The notes under the pieces were generated by a model. The model made no database searches, was not told the DNA's origin, and worked only from the letters and a program-made list of their open reading frames with translations. Positions 17,699 through 27,256 of a stretch of DNA of 41,918 nt are shown here, piece after piece. Origin of the DNA: Megasphaera paucivorans (GTDB lineage: Bacteria; Bacillota; Negativicutes; Veillonellales; Megasphaeraceae); assembly GCF_900103535.1 (NCBI RefSeq), contig NZ_FNHQ01000023.1, forward strand, positions 1 through 41,918. Reading direction: 5' to 3'. Positions within the stretch are counted from its first letter, which is position 1; each line of letters begins with the position of its first letter. Both the position numbers and the translations under genes were made by a program.

Positions 17699-18824
17699 GT
17701 GTTATTAGATGAAATTAGAAAACCTTTAGAAGATTTACAAAAAAGAATACAAGAAATCGGGGATTCACTTTAACTTAGCTCGAAAAAAAGAAAGAATAAT
17801 GGATTTCGATATACAGATGAGTGATCCGACTTTTTGGAATGATCAAGATAGAGCAAAAACAATTTCTCAAGAAGCCACGCTTTTAAAAACAGAAGTCGAA
17901 GGACATGAAGCATTGGCCAATAAAGCGGCGGATTTAATGGATTTCTTGGAAATGGCCATGGAGGAGGGAGATACCTCTTTAACAGAAGAAATAGAAAAGC
18001 AATATGAAGAACTGGAAAAAGAAATAGAAAAACGGGAAATATTACTGTTGCTTTCCGGTGAATATGATAATTGCAATGCTATTTTGACTTTTCATGCCGG
18101 TGCAGGGGGAACGGAAGCACAGGATTGGACACAAATGCTCATCCGTATGTATACGCGTTGGGCTGAGCAAAATGGATATCGTATCATCATGATGGATATG
18201 CAGCCCGGTGACGAAGCCGGCGTTAAAAGTGCGATGTTCACGATTGAAGGCGACCATGCATATGGATATTTAAAATCGGAAAAAGGTGTTCATCGTTTGG
18301 TTCGAATTTCTCCGTTTGATGCAGCGGCCCGCCGCCATACCTCCTTTACGGCGGTCGATGTTATGCCGGAACTTCCTGACGATATGGATATAGACATTAA
18401 CATGGAGGAAGTGCGGGTTGATTATTTTAGAGCCAGTGGAGCGGGGGGCCAGCATGTCAATAAAACGAGCTCGGCTGTCCGAATGACACATCTTCCAACA
18501 GGAATTGTGGCACAGTGCCAAAATGAACGTTCGCAGGTACAAAACAGAGAGATGTGCATGAAGTATCTGCGTGCTAAATTATTTGAGTTAGAACAGGAAA
18601 AACAGGCACAACTCAAAGCGGAAATTGGGGGTACCCATCAAGCTATTGAATGGGGAAGCCAAATTCGCTCATATGTGTTTCACCCGTATAATTTGGTTAA
18701 AGATCATCGTACCGGAGTGGAAACCAGCAATACCCAGGCCGTGATGGATGGAGATCTTGAGCAGTTTATTGAAGGGTATTTACAACAAGAGAAGGACAAA
18801 AAACTAGCGAAACAGGACCTATAA
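17699..18824 (+). CDS. prfB: Peptide chain release factor 2, made by +1 programmed frameshift
   Basis: RF2 terminates translation at UGA and UAA. A 24-codon first frame starts at GTG 17699 (MLLDEIRKPLEDLQKRI) and meets TAA at 17771-17773. The second frame, from 17772, continues NLARKKERIMDFDIQ, so the CDS is 17699-17770 joined to 17772-18824, about 374 residues. The anticodon-like tripeptide SPF (VRISPFDA) marks RF2. GGQ is in SGAGGQHVNKTSSAVR. An in-frame ATG at 17687 is an alternative start but lacks a Shine-Dalgarno. The stop overlaps the next gene's ATG by one base. The second-frame ATG at 17799 would give a protein lacking the N-terminal helix and is unlikely to be the start. Confidence 0.95.
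17759..17774 (+). promoter_or_regulatory. prfB +1 frameshift site with UAA stop
   Basis: GGGGA (17759-17763) acts as the internal Shine-Dalgarno-like stimulator, followed by TTCA, the slippery CTT and then TAA-C. In the familiar site the order is AGGGGG, 3 nt, CTT, TGA-C. Here the stop is TAA and the stimulator is slightly shorter and farther away. Continuity of RF2 homology across the junction supports a genuine shift. Confidence 0.85.
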
Positions 18825-19507
18825 TGAAAAAACTGATTATTTTTTTGATATGCGTCGGCAGTTTTGCTTACGGAGCCAATCAATATGCTCCGCAACTTGC
18901 CGAAGAAGGACTGTATCATTCCCTGCAAAATTCGATGCAGCTGCGGCGCTCTGATGTGAAAGTGACGGCACAGCCGGGAATAAAAATATTGACAGGGTCG
19001 ATGGATCATGTTCAGATTCATGGTCAGGATGTTCAAGTCGGCAGTATAAAGCTGACTTCCTTTGACTGTAATCTGCAGGGGGTCCATTTCAGTCCGCAAG
19101 CCTCTCTTATGGATGGAAAATTGAGTATTATGCGTGCAGAGAGTGGAGACATGACAGCATCTATACGCAGCGAAGATTTGCGTAGTTTTTTGATAGATAA
19201 GGTCGATAATCTTTCCAATGTAAAAGTTGTATTTGACGATGATACAGCATACGTAACCGGGACGATGTCCTTAGGCGGCATCATCGAAGCGAAAGCAAGC
19301 ATTCGCGGACATTTTGGAATGCAGGAAAATAAGCTTATGTTTATTCCTACGAATGTTTCCGTTGAAGGAATGGGAATGGCCTACAAAATGAAATCACCCA
19401 GCGTTGAGATATATGATTTTTCAAACTTTCCTCTGGGAATCCTGCCGGATACGGTTACCATGCAGCATGATATGTTAACCATCCATGGCAGAGTACGTAA
19501 TTATTAA
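18824..19507 (+). CDS. LmeA-like (DUF2993) envelope protein
   Basis: The 227-residue protein starts with an uncleaved or cleavable signal (MKKLIIFLICVGSFAYGA). A beta-rich, strongly amphipathic sequence follows, typical of DUF2993. Family members such as mycobacterial LmeA bind phospholipid in the periplasm. DUF2993 resemblance rests on the pattern of short beta repeats (KILTGSMDHVQIHGQDVQVGSIKL) and overall length. It is translationally coupled to prfB (TAATG) and followed 14 nt later by the DUF5693 protein. Lipid handling in the diderm envelope is an inference. Confidence 0.7.
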   Translation: MKKLIIFLICVGSFAYGANQYAPQLAEEGLYHSLQNSMQLRRSDVKVTAQPGIKILTGSMDHVQIHGQDVQVGSIKLTSFDCNLQGVHFSPQASLMDGKLSIMRAESGDMTASIRSEDLRSFLIDKVDNLSNVKVVFDDDTAYVTGTMSLGGIIEAKASIRGHFGMQENKLMFIPTNVSVEGMGMAYKMKSPSVEIYDFSNFPLGILPDTVTMQHDMLTIHGRVRNY

Positions 19508-19521
19508 TCAAGGTGGATATG

Positions 19522-21579
19522 ATGGAATATACTAATAAACGCAGTAAAACGTTGATGATAATCGCGATCTTGATAGGCCTCTTGTGTGCTGTTTACATGT
19601 GCGTTCAGCGATATCATGTCGAACAAGAAAACACAACAATAGAAATGGCGCTAGATTATGATGCGATTTTGGCCATGGCACGTAATGACGGCTATGATAC
19701 AGATGCGGCCTTGGAAAAATGCCGTGAAGCTGGGATAACCAGTTTTACTATTTACGATTCAACATTAAACAAATTGACCCAGCGGGGAGAATTATCATTG
19801 ATTACCAAGCTGGGTTTCAAGTTATATTATCCTCAATTCAATATTTCGGATTTATCCTATGATTATTATGTTATCGGGAAACCGAAGGGAACCAAGGACG
19901 CCTATTTTAATGAAGTTTGCATAGATTTAAAAAAACGTCTGGGAGATAAGAATGTAAAAGTATTGGATAACCCGCAATACCGGATTATGGGGGTACGTGG
20001 TGTTATGCCGGCGTTAGGTGAAATGAATTTGGGAATTCTGACTGCTGATGCAAATGAAATCGCTGCACATGGATTTCATGTCATTCTGCGCCCGACAAAT
20101 TATAGTAATGTAACGAAGGATAAAGTAGAAAGTTTCTTTGATCGTGCAGATACAATTCAAAATGTCAGCGGGATTATGTTTGTTGGCAAAGAGGTACTGG
20201 GATATAATCCGGATCCGGCCATGCATAAGGACATGCTGGATTATACAGCAGCATGTCTAAAGCAGCGCAATTTACCATTTTATATGATTGAATCAGTAAA
20301 TCAACTGCAGTATAATACACAAGACGGTATGTATGATTTGGCCGGCTTGCTTAATTATGATACCGGACGAGTGTATGCCATGGCTAAGGAGGAATTGGAA
20401 AAGATATCTCCGGAAGAAGCGGCGATGCGTTATTATATCAGCGATTTAGAACGAAATGTACGTATCAATCTATTCGCTTTGTATAAAAAACCGGCTCATG
20501 GACTTAGTCTGACAGATACCAATTTAAAATATATTTCTGATGTGTCAAGTAAACTTAAGGACCGTGGATATCATTTAGGCAAGGCGTCTATTTTGCCGGC
20601 GTACTATCCGAATACGATTTTATTAGCTATTGTCGCGGCAGCGGCTGTATGCGGCTTTATTCTTACTTTTAATTTGTTATTTCCTCTGGGAGACAAATAT
20701 AATTACATATTAATGGCAGTTGGTATATTAGCAGCTGTCAGTGGTGCGTTTGTTGCCAAGGGTGCATTATTTTTACAAATTATGGCTGTGGGTTGTGCTA
20801 CCGCCACTCCTGTGGCTTCTATTCTTATCTTGCTGGATTGGTGGAAGAAAAAAAATATAACGAAAAAATTAGGTTTTGTCCGTGTTTTGCGAGATGGTAC
20901 TGTTGGTTTGGCCTGTGCTGTAGCCATGTCGATGATCGGCGGGTTATTTATCGCGGCAATGTTGGGAAATATCCGTTTCTTTATGGAATTTGATTTTTAT
21001 CGCGGTGTTAAATTGACCTTCATACTGCCGATTGTTTTGGTTTGTATTGGATATATACGGCGTTTCCCATTGTTTGATCGGACGATAAATTCGCCAGAAG
21101 AGTTTATTGATTTTGTAAAACATTTCCTGAATATTCCCATTAAAATGGGTTCACTTATGCTTGTTGGGTTTTTAGCGTTTGCGGCGTTCGTTTTTGTTGG
21201 CCGCAGCGGACATACTGCCGGTGTTCCTGTACCCGGTGCAGAAGTAGCAATGCGGCGCTTTTTGGAAAATACGATGTATGCCCGGCCGAGAGAAAAGGAA
21301 TTTCTTATAGGGCATCCAGCATTCTATCTGATGGTGGCGGCAATGTATCGAAAATGGCCGCAGATTATACATTTTCTCATGGTTGTAGCTGCAGCTATCG
21401 GACAAGGATCAATGGTGGAAACATTCGCTCATATTCGTACACCTATTGAAATGTCTTTTGTAAGAGGACTTAATGGATGGGTGACGGGAATGGTTCTTGG
21501 AATCATCGTTGTTTGTGCATTGCCTATTTTTCAATATATCACGGCGTGGATGGGAAAGCAGGTGAGTCGCCGTGACTAA
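19522..21579 (+). CDS. DUF5693-type polytopic membrane protein
   Basis: The product is about 685 residues. An N-terminal membrane anchor (residues about 12-30) is followed by a large extracytoplasmic domain (about 35-360) with a TIM-barrel-like pattern (ILAMARNDGYDTDAALEKCREAG). About eight hydrophobic helices occur from residue 370 to the end. I place it in DUF5693 from memory of this architecture and the csaB neighbourhood. The ATG at 19522 fits AAGGTG at 6 nt; the ATG at 19519 or GTG at 19513 are alternatives. The 3' end overlaps csaB by 8 nt, which strongly suggests a joint role in cell-wall polymer pyruvylation or export. The biochemical function is unknown. Confidence 0.7.
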   Translation: MEYTNKRSKTLMIIAILIGLLCAVYMCVQRYHVEQENTTIEMALDYDAILAMARNDGYDTDAALEKCREAGITSFTIYDSTLNKLTQRGELSLITKLGFKLYYPQFNISDLSYDYYVIGKPKGTKDAYFNEVCIDLKKRLGDKNVKVLDNPQYRIMGVRGVMPALGEMNLGILTADANEIAAHGFHVILRPTNYSNVTKDKVESFFDRADTIQNVSGIMFVGKEVLGYNPDPAMHKDMLDYTAACLKQRNLPFYMIESVNQLQYNTQDGMYDLAGLLNYDTGRVYAMAKEELEKISPEEAAMRYYISDLERNVRINLFALYKKPAHGLSLTDTNLKYISDVSSKLKDRGYHLGKASILPAYYPNTILLAIVAAAAVCGFILTFNLLFPLGDKYNYILMAVGILAAVSGAFVAKGALFLQIMAVGCATATPVASILILLDWWKKKNITKKLGFVRVLRDGTVGLACAVAMSMIGGLFIAAMLGNIRFFMEFDFYRGVKLTFILPIVLVCIGYIRRFPLFDRTINSPEEFIDFVKHFLNIPIKMGSLMLVGFLAFAAFVFVGRSGHTAGVPVPGAEVAMRRFLENTMYARPREKEFLIGHPAFYLMVAAMYRKWPQIIHFLMVVAAAIGQGSMVETFAHIRTPIEMSFVRGLNGWVTGMVLGIIVVCALPIFQYITAWMGKQVSRRD

Positions 21580-22675
21580 AATTGTTATTTCTGGATATTA
21601 TGGTTTCGGTAATGCCGGAGATGAAGCAATGCTGGCGGCTTTATTGGACTCTATTTTGGAAATAATACCGGAGGCCGATATTACGGTCATCACAGGAAAC
21701 GAAAAGCTTACAAAAATGAATCATGGAGTGAAAACAGTACACCGATTAAATTTTTTCGGGATAACGGCAGCGATTGCCCGCAGCCATATATTGATCAGCG
21801 GCGGCGGCAGTTTATTGCAAGATGTGACTAGCTCCCGCAGTTTATACTACTATTTAGCAATTATACGAATCGCGTTATTATTGCATAAGCCGGTCATGTT
21901 GTATGCACAAGGAATCGGTCCTCTGCGGCATCGCAATGCTAGAGAGGCTGTCCGTAAGGTGTTGGAACGTGTAGACATGATAGGAGTGCGAGATGAAGAA
22001 TCGAAGAAAGAATTAATTTCGATCGGTGTTCTTACTCCGCCAATCGAGGTTACTGCGGATGCTGTATTGTCTGCCAATCCGGTTGATAAAAAACTGGGTT
22101 TTCTTCTTTTAAAGAAGTATGATATTACCGGGATACGCCCCAGAATAGGGATAGCGATACGGAATTGGAAAAACTTAAGCCATTATAAAATTGAAATAGC
22201 TAAGGCTGCCGATGTACTACAAGAGCGGTATAATGCCAATATTGTCTTTGTACCTATGCAGTTTCCCGATGATATTCAAGCTGCAGAAGATGTGTGCGGA
22301 TTTATGAAACGGCAGGCAATTATTCTTAAAGAGCGGTATACAACGGTAGAACTTATGTCGATTATAGGCTGTATGGATGTGCTTTTAGGAATACGCTTGC
22401 ATGCACTTATTTTTGCATCCATTATGCACGTTCCCGTGACGGCTATTTCCTATGACCCTAAAATCAACAATTTTATTGATTTAATTGGCGAACGCCTGTG
22501 TGGTACAATGGAGACAGTTACGGCGGATATGCTGATTAACGATTTAGATAAAAAATTAACGGTGGGTCAGCTGGCTCCGCCTGTGTTGATCCGCATCAAC
22601 GAATTGAGAGAGTTATCTCTCCGAAATGCGTATTTAGCATTAAAAGTTATTGAAAAATATTCAAATTCTCTATGA
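21572..22675 (+). CDS. csaB: Polysaccharide pyruvyl transferase CsaB
   Basis: The 367-residue enzyme transfers pyruvate from phosphoenolpyruvate to cell-wall polysaccharide, creating the ligand for SLH-domain proteins. Recognisable parts are YYGFGNAGDEAMLAALL at the N-terminus, ISGGGSLLQD near residue 72, MLYAQGIGPL near residue 108, GVRDEESKKEL, and the C-terminal LLGIRLHALIFASI. It starts at GTG 21572 inside the end of the upstream gene, with AGGTGAG about 6 nt before it. In Negativicutes the SLH domain of the main outer-membrane proteins binds the wall, so CsaB is plausibly needed for outer-membrane tethering. Confidence 0.88.
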   Translation: MTKIVISGYYGFGNAGDEAMLAALLDSILEIIPEADITVITGNEKLTKMNHGVKTVHRLNFFGITAAIARSHILISGGGSLLQDVTSSRSLYYYLAIIRIALLLHKPVMLYAQGIGPLRHRNAREAVRKVLERVDMIGVRDEESKKELISIGVLTPPIEVTADAVLSANPVDKKLGFLLLKKYDITGIRPRIGIAIRNWKNLSHYKIEIAKAADVLQERYNANIVFVPMQFPDDIQAAEDVCGFMKRQAIILKERYTTVELMSIIGCMDVLLGIRLHALIFASIMHVPVTAISYDPKINNFIDLIGERLCGTMETVTADMLINDLDKKLTVGQLAPPVLIRINELRELSLRNAYLALKVIEKYSNSL

Positions 22676-22689
22676 ATCGGAGGCACGTT

Positions 22690-23526
22690 ATGCAAACCTT
22701 AACTGATGAACAAGTACAATCTGTGAAAAACTATGCCGCGGCAATGCGCAGGGAAATCATAAAAATGATTACCGAAGCTCAATCCGGACATCCCGGTGGT
22801 TCTTTATCCATTGCGGATGTAGTGGCTTTGCTATATGATGTAGAAATGAATGCATCACCACAGGACCCGCATAATCCAGACCGAGATCGTTTGGTTTTAT
22901 CAAAAGGACATGCGGCGCCTGCAATATATGCAGCATTAGCATTAAAAGGATATTTTCCGATCGCTGAACTTGGTGGATTACGTAAAATCGGACGATTGCT
23001 GCAAGGACATCCAGATATGAAGCATATTCCCGGTATTGATATGTCTACCGGATCTTTAGGGCAGGGAGTTAGTGCTTCATGTGGAATTGCAATAGCAGGA
23101 AAACTTGACCATAAGGACTTCCGCGTATTTACGATTATGGGTGATGGTGAACAAGAAGAAGGTCAGGTTTGGGAAGCGGCAATGTTGGCAGCCCATTATA
23201 AGTTGGATAATTTGACCGCATTCCTCGATAATAACGGACTGCAAATTGATGGCAAAATCGATGAAGTTATGTGTCCTGAACCCTTACCAGATAAATGGCG
23301 GGCTTTTGGCTGGCATGTTATTGAAGTGAACGGTCACGATGTACAGGAATTGCATCAGGCTGTTTGTGAAGCAAAAACGATCAAGGGAAAACCTACCATG
23401 ATTATTATGCATACCGTAAAAGGAAAAGGTGTTCCTGAAATGGAAAATCAAGCTGGATGGCATGGCAAAGCGCCATCAGCAGAACAATGTGCAATATTCT
23501 TATCGGAATTGGAAGGTGAACAATAA
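22690..23526 (+). CDS. Transketolase, N-terminal subunit
   Basis: The 278-residue subunit is the thiamine-diphosphate-binding half of a split transketolase (pentose phosphate pathway). GHPGGSLS is near residue 35, LSKGHAAPAIYAAL near residue 72, and the diphosphate-binding GDGEQEEGQVWEAAMLAAHYKLDN near residue 150. The ATG at 22690 has CGGAGG 7 nt upstream. The C-terminal half follows with a one-base overlap. Split transketolase is common in anaerobic Firmicutes and archaea. Confidence 0.95.
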   Translation: MQTLTDEQVQSVKNYAAAMRREIIKMITEAQSGHPGGSLSIADVVALLYDVEMNASPQDPHNPDRDRLVLSKGHAAPAIYAALALKGYFPIAELGGLRKIGRLLQGHPDMKHIPGIDMSTGSLGQGVSASCGIAIAGKLDHKDFRVFTIMGDGEQEEGQVWEAAMLAAHYKLDNLTAFLDNNGLQIDGKIDEVMCPEPLPDKWRAFGWHVIEVNGHDVQELHQAVCEAKTIKGKPTMIIMHTVKGKGVPEMENQAGWHGKAPSAEQCAIFLSELEGEQ

Positions 23527-24458
23527 TGGCAAAAGCAACGCGTGATGCATACGGCGAAGCCTTGGCTGAATTAGGTGCCGTTAATAATGATATAGTTGTT
23601 TTAGATGCTGATTTATCAGCTTCTACTAAAACTAATGTTTTTAAAAAAGCATTTCCAGATCGGCATTTTAATGTAGGTATAGCAGAACAAGATTTAATTG
23701 GAGTAGCTGCTGGTTTGGCTGCGACAGGAAAAATTCCTTTCGCCTCTTCTTTTGCAGTATTTGCAACAGGCAGAGCTTTCGAACAAATCAGAAATTCTGT
23801 TTGCTATCCCCGGTTGAATGTAAAAATTGCCGCGACACATGCCGGTATCACAGTAGGAGAAGATGGAGCTACACACCAGGCAAATGAAGATGTTGCTATT
23901 ATGCGTTCGCTGCCTAATATGTCTGTTGTAGTTCCCGCTGATGCAGCTGAAACAAAAGCTATTATTAAGTGGGCAGCAGCATATGATGGACCTGTTTACA
24001 TTCGAATGGGCCGTTCCAAAGTACCGGACATTTTTGATGATTCTTATCAGTATACGTTTGGCAAGGGGATTGTATTGCAGGATGGGGTAGATGTAACGCT
24101 CATTGCTATGGGAATTATGGTCGCAAAAGCACAAGAAGCGGCTAAGCAATTGGAAAAAGAAGGTATTTCCGCTGCTGTTGTTAATATGAGCACGATAAAG
24201 CCGATTGATGCTGCGATGATTACTGCGTATGCGAAAAAAACAGGGGCTGTTGTTACGTGTGAAGAACACACGATTATGGGAGGGTTAGGCAGTGCTGTTG
24301 CTGAAGTTCTTGGCGAATGCTGCCCAGTTCCGTTAACTCGTGTAGGAATGAATGATGTTTTTGGTGAATCAGGGACACCGGATGAACTGTTGGTTAAATT
24401 TGGATTAACAGCCGAACATATTGTCCAGGCAGCTAAGGCTGTTATTGCTCGTAAATAA
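23526..24458 (+). CDS. Transketolase, C-terminal subunit
   Basis: The 310-residue subunit supplies the pyrimidine-binding and C-terminal transketolase domains. The conserved NVGIAEQDLIGVAAGLA carries the glutamate that activates thiamine. ATHAGITVGEDGATHQ and GRSKVPDIFDD follow. The C-terminal domain has VVTCEEHTIMGGLGSAVAEVL and MNDVFGESGTPDELL. TAATG overlap with the first half implies equal, coupled translation of the two subunits. The ftsE gene follows after 25 nt. Confidence 0.95.
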   Translation: MAKATRDAYGEALAELGAVNNDIVVLDADLSASTKTNVFKKAFPDRHFNVGIAEQDLIGVAAGLAATGKIPFASSFAVFATGRAFEQIRNSVCYPRLNVKIAATHAGITVGEDGATHQANEDVAIMRSLPNMSVVVPADAAETKAIIKWAAAYDGPVYIRMGRSKVPDIFDDSYQYTFGKGIVLQDGVDVTLIAMGIMVAKAQEAAKQLEKEGISAAVVNMSTIKPIDAAMITAYAKKTGAVVTCEEHTIMGGLGSAVAEVLGECCPVPLTRVGMNDVFGESGTPDELLVKFGLTAEHIVQAAKAVIARK

Positions 24459-24483
24459 GCAGCTGCTTGAAAAGAGGTAAACT

Positions 24484-25170
24484 ATGATTTATTTTAGGGA
24501 TGTATCAAAAATTTATGATAATGGCTCCGTTGCATTAGATCATGTTACGGTTCATATTGAAAAAGGCGAGTTTGTTTTTGTTGTAGGAGCCAGCGGTGCC
24601 GGTAAATCAACGTTTATCAAACTTTTGTCGCACGAAGAACTTCCCTCATCGGGAACTGTCGTTGTCAATGGTATTGAAGTTAACCGTATCGCAAAAGATC
24701 GTGTACCTTATTTACGTCGTAAAATGGGGATTGTCTTTCAGGATTTCCGGTTGCTTCCGAATAAGACTGCGGCAGAAAATGTAGCGTTTGCCATGGAAGT
24801 TATCGAAACACCGCGTAAAGTAATCAAAGAACGTGTGCATAACGTTCTTGATTTGGTTAATTTGGTGGGAAAGGCAGATGCACTGCCGCAAAATCTCAGC
24901 GGTGGTGAACAACAGCGTATTGCGATTGCCCGGGCTATTGTGAATCGACCGCTTATGTTGATTGCTGATGAACCTACAGGTAATTTGGATCCTGATACGT
25001 CACGCGGAATCATGGATTTGTTTACTAAAATCAATCATATGGGAACAACGGTATTGATGGTTACACATGATAAGCAAATGGTGGATATGATGAATAAGCG
25101 AGTGATAGAAATCGTTGATGGCAGAATTGTCCGTGACGAACAGAAAGGGGCATACGGCGATGAAGATTAG
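24484..25170 (+). CDS. ftsE: Cell-division ATP-binding protein FtsE
   Basis: The 228-residue ABC ATPase works with FtsX to control peptidoglycan hydrolases at the septum. Walker A GASGAGKST is at 35-43, the Q loop is IVFQDFRLLPN, the signature is NLSGGEQQRIAIARAI and Walker B is LMLIADEPTGNLDP. It overlaps ftsX by 11 nt. An AAGAGGT precedes the start. Confidence 0.96.
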   Translation: MIYFRDVSKIYDNGSVALDHVTVHIEKGEFVFVVGASGAGKSTFIKLLSHEELPSSGTVVVNGIEVNRIAKDRVPYLRRKMGIVFQDFRLLPNKTAAENVAFAMEVIETPRKVIKERVHNVLDLVNLVGKADALPQNLSGGEQQRIAIARAIVNRPLMLIADEPTGNLDPDTSRGIMDLFTKINHMGTTVLMVTHDKQMVDMMNKRVIEIVDGRIVRDEQKGAYGDED

Positions 25171-26047
25171 AACTATGCGTTACTATACGTCGGAAGCCTT
25201 TACCTCTTTTAGACGCAACAGCTTTATGTCATTTGCTTCTATTGCTACTGTAGCATTGTCGTTATTTATATTAGGCGTTTTTATGACGATGGTAGCTAAT
25301 CTTGATTATTTTGCCGATAATTTGGAAAATCAAGTTCAAATCAGTGTGTATTTGAAAGACGGGATTACTACTGATCAGGTAATGAAGGTAGGACGGGAAT
25401 TAAAAGAATTGCCGGATGTTAAGTCTATTGAATTTACCGATAAGGCTAAAGCAATGGATCGTTTGAAAGAAAGGATGAAAGACCAACCTGGTATTTTAGA
25501 TGCACTGGAAGGTAAAAATCCATTACCTAGTTCGTATGAAATTACGTTTACTAATCCTGAGGCGGTAAAGAAAACAGCAGCTGTAGTTGCTAAATATCCA
25601 GAGGTAGAAAGTTCACATTACGGGCAGGAAATTGTTGAACAATTATTTTCAATTACGCAGGTTATTCGTTGGGGCGGTATCGCTCTTATTATATTTTTGA
25701 CATTTGCTACGCTGTTTATTATTTCTAATACAATTCGCTTAACCGTGTTTGCACGCCGCAGAGAAATAGGAATTATGAAATATGTAGGTGCTACTAATTG
25801 GTTTATCCGCTGGCCGTTTCTTTTGGAAGGATTGTTTTTAGGTTTCATCGGCGGACTTATTGCGGATATGGCACTATTTCAATTTTATGGTTTTGTTACT
25901 ACGGAAATCCATGAATCATTGGCATTTTTACCGATGGTCAGCATGTATCCGTTTATGTATAAGACCGGGAGTGTGCTTTTAATTATCAGTATGATTATTG
26001 GTGCACTAGGTAGTACGATTTCTTTGAAACGTTATATGAAGGTGTAA
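25160..26047 (+). CDS. ftsX: Cell-division membrane protein FtsX
   Basis: The 295-residue protein has four membrane segments: one at residues 20-50, then, after an extracellular loop (about 55-165), three more in the C-terminal half. The N-terminal YTSEAFTSFRRNSFMSFASI and the FARRREIGIMKYVGATNWFIRWPF coupling segment are typical. The external loop is the expected contact for the hydrolase encoded next. AAAGGGG lies about 10 nt before the ATG at 25160. Confidence 0.96.
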   Translation: MKIRTMRYYTSEAFTSFRRNSFMSFASIATVALSLFILGVFMTMVANLDYFADNLENQVQISVYLKDGITTDQVMKVGRELKELPDVKSIEFTDKAKAMDRLKERMKDQPGILDALEGKNPLPSSYEITFTNPEAVKKTAAVVAKYPEVESSHYGQEIVEQLFSITQVIRWGGIALIIFLTFATLFIISNTIRLTVFARRREIGIMKYVGATNWFIRWPFLLEGLFLGFIGGLIADMALFQFYGFVTTEIHESLAFLPMVSMYPFMYKTGSVLLIISMIIGALGSTISLKRYMKV

Positions 26048-26050
26048 TAT

Positions 26051-27244
26051 ATGGTAAAGCAAATGTTTGGAAAAAAAGTTATTTCGGTTATGATTATTTC
26101 GGCTATGCTTACTCCTTGTTTTGCGGTGATGGCGGATGATGATGATGCAGATTTGCAAAATCAATTATCTGATGTACAATCCCAAATGGATCAGCAGGCA
26201 CAAAAAAAGAATGAAGCAGAAGCTGTTATTGGCAGTGTTTTTGAAAAATTACGAGTTACGCAGGAAAATCTTGATGCGGCATTAAAGGAATTTAAGACGG
26301 TTTCTGATCAACTTGCACAGACCGAAGAACAGATAACAAAAACACAAGCTGAATTGGAAAAAACACAGGCTAACTTAAGTCGGCGTCAGGACGTTTTGAG
26401 TACACGTATTCGAGATATTTACATGCATGGACAATTAAACTATTTGGATGTCGTTATTGGAGCCAAAGATTTCAGTGATTTTTCTAATCGTGTTGAATTG
26501 TTGAAACGTATTGTAAATTCAGATATGGAACTTATCACTTCAATCAAAGATGAACGAGATAAAATCAATGAACAAAAAGCAGTATTGGAACAAGAACGGC
26601 AAAAACAAGTTGAATTGAAGGCGGAATCAGCTAAGAAGAAAGAAGAAGTTGAAAAGCGCAAAGCAGAACAGCAGGCCATTTTGAATAAGGCTCAAAATGA
26701 TAAGGCAACAGCGGAACAGGCGTATAATGAATTGGAAGCATCTTCACAGCAAATCGGTGATATGCTCCGTTCCCGTGCGGCAGCTCGTGCCGTCGCTGCT
26801 TCTGGTTCGGATTCTTCCGGCGGAGGTTCTGATAGCAGCTATTATCAGCCGGTCAGTGGTTCTGGCAGATTTATATGGCCGGTAAACGGTGTTATTACCT
26901 CTCCGTTTGGATATAGAAACCATCCTATATTCGGCCGTCAGATCCTCCATTCTGGGATTGATATCGGGGTTGATTCAGGGACACCGGTGCATGCTGCTGA
27001 TAGTGGCGTTGTTGTGGAAGCGGGATGGCTGGGCGGATATGGCTATGCTGTCGTTATTGACCATGGCAATGGACTTTCTACTTTGTATGGACATAATTCG
27101 TCACTGAATGTATCGGCGGGGCAATCTGTTTCACAAGGTCAAGTTATTGCGTATTCCGGATCGACCGGAAATTCTACCGGTCCTCATGTTCATTTTGAGG
27201 TACGTGCCAATGGGGATCCTGTTGATCCCACTGGTTATCTATAA
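26051..27244 (+). CDS. Secreted coiled-coil M23 peptidoglycan hydrolase, likely FtsEX partner
   Basis: The 397-residue protein has a signal peptide (about 1-28, ending near CFAVMA), a long coiled coil (about 33-235) rich in Gln, Lys and Glu, a Ser/Gly linker and a C-terminal LytM/M23 domain (278-397). The zinc ligands of an active enzyme are present: H300 and D304 (HSGID) and H381 in HVHFEV, with YGH at 346-348. This differs from E. coli EnvC, which is degenerate and only activates amidases. Gene order ftsE-ftsX-this points to direct control by FtsEX, as for EnvC and PcsB. It starts 3 nt after ftsX. Confidence 0.92.
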   Translation: MVKQMFGKKVISVMIISAMLTPCFAVMADDDDADLQNQLSDVQSQMDQQAQKKNEAEAVIGSVFEKLRVTQENLDAALKEFKTVSDQLAQTEEQITKTQAELEKTQANLSRRQDVLSTRIRDIYMHGQLNYLDVVIGAKDFSDFSNRVELLKRIVNSDMELITSIKDERDKINEQKAVLEQERQKQVELKAESAKKKEEVEKRKAEQQAILNKAQNDKATAEQAYNELEASSQQIGDMLRSRAAARAVAASGSDSSGGGSDSSYYQPVSGSGRFIWPVNGVITSPFGYRNHPIFGRQILHSGIDIGVDSGTPVHAADSGVVVEAGWLGGYGYAVVIDHGNGLSTLYGHNSSLNVSAGQSVSQGQVIAYSGSTGNSTGPHVHFEVRANGDPVDPTGYL

Positions 27245-27256
27245 TAGGTGCATTAC

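Noticed and set aside
17799-18824. prfB as a shorter gene starting at ATG 17799
   Set aside because: Upstream sequence in the first frame encodes the usual RF2 N-terminus and joins through CTT-TAA-C. No ribosome-binding site precedes 17799.
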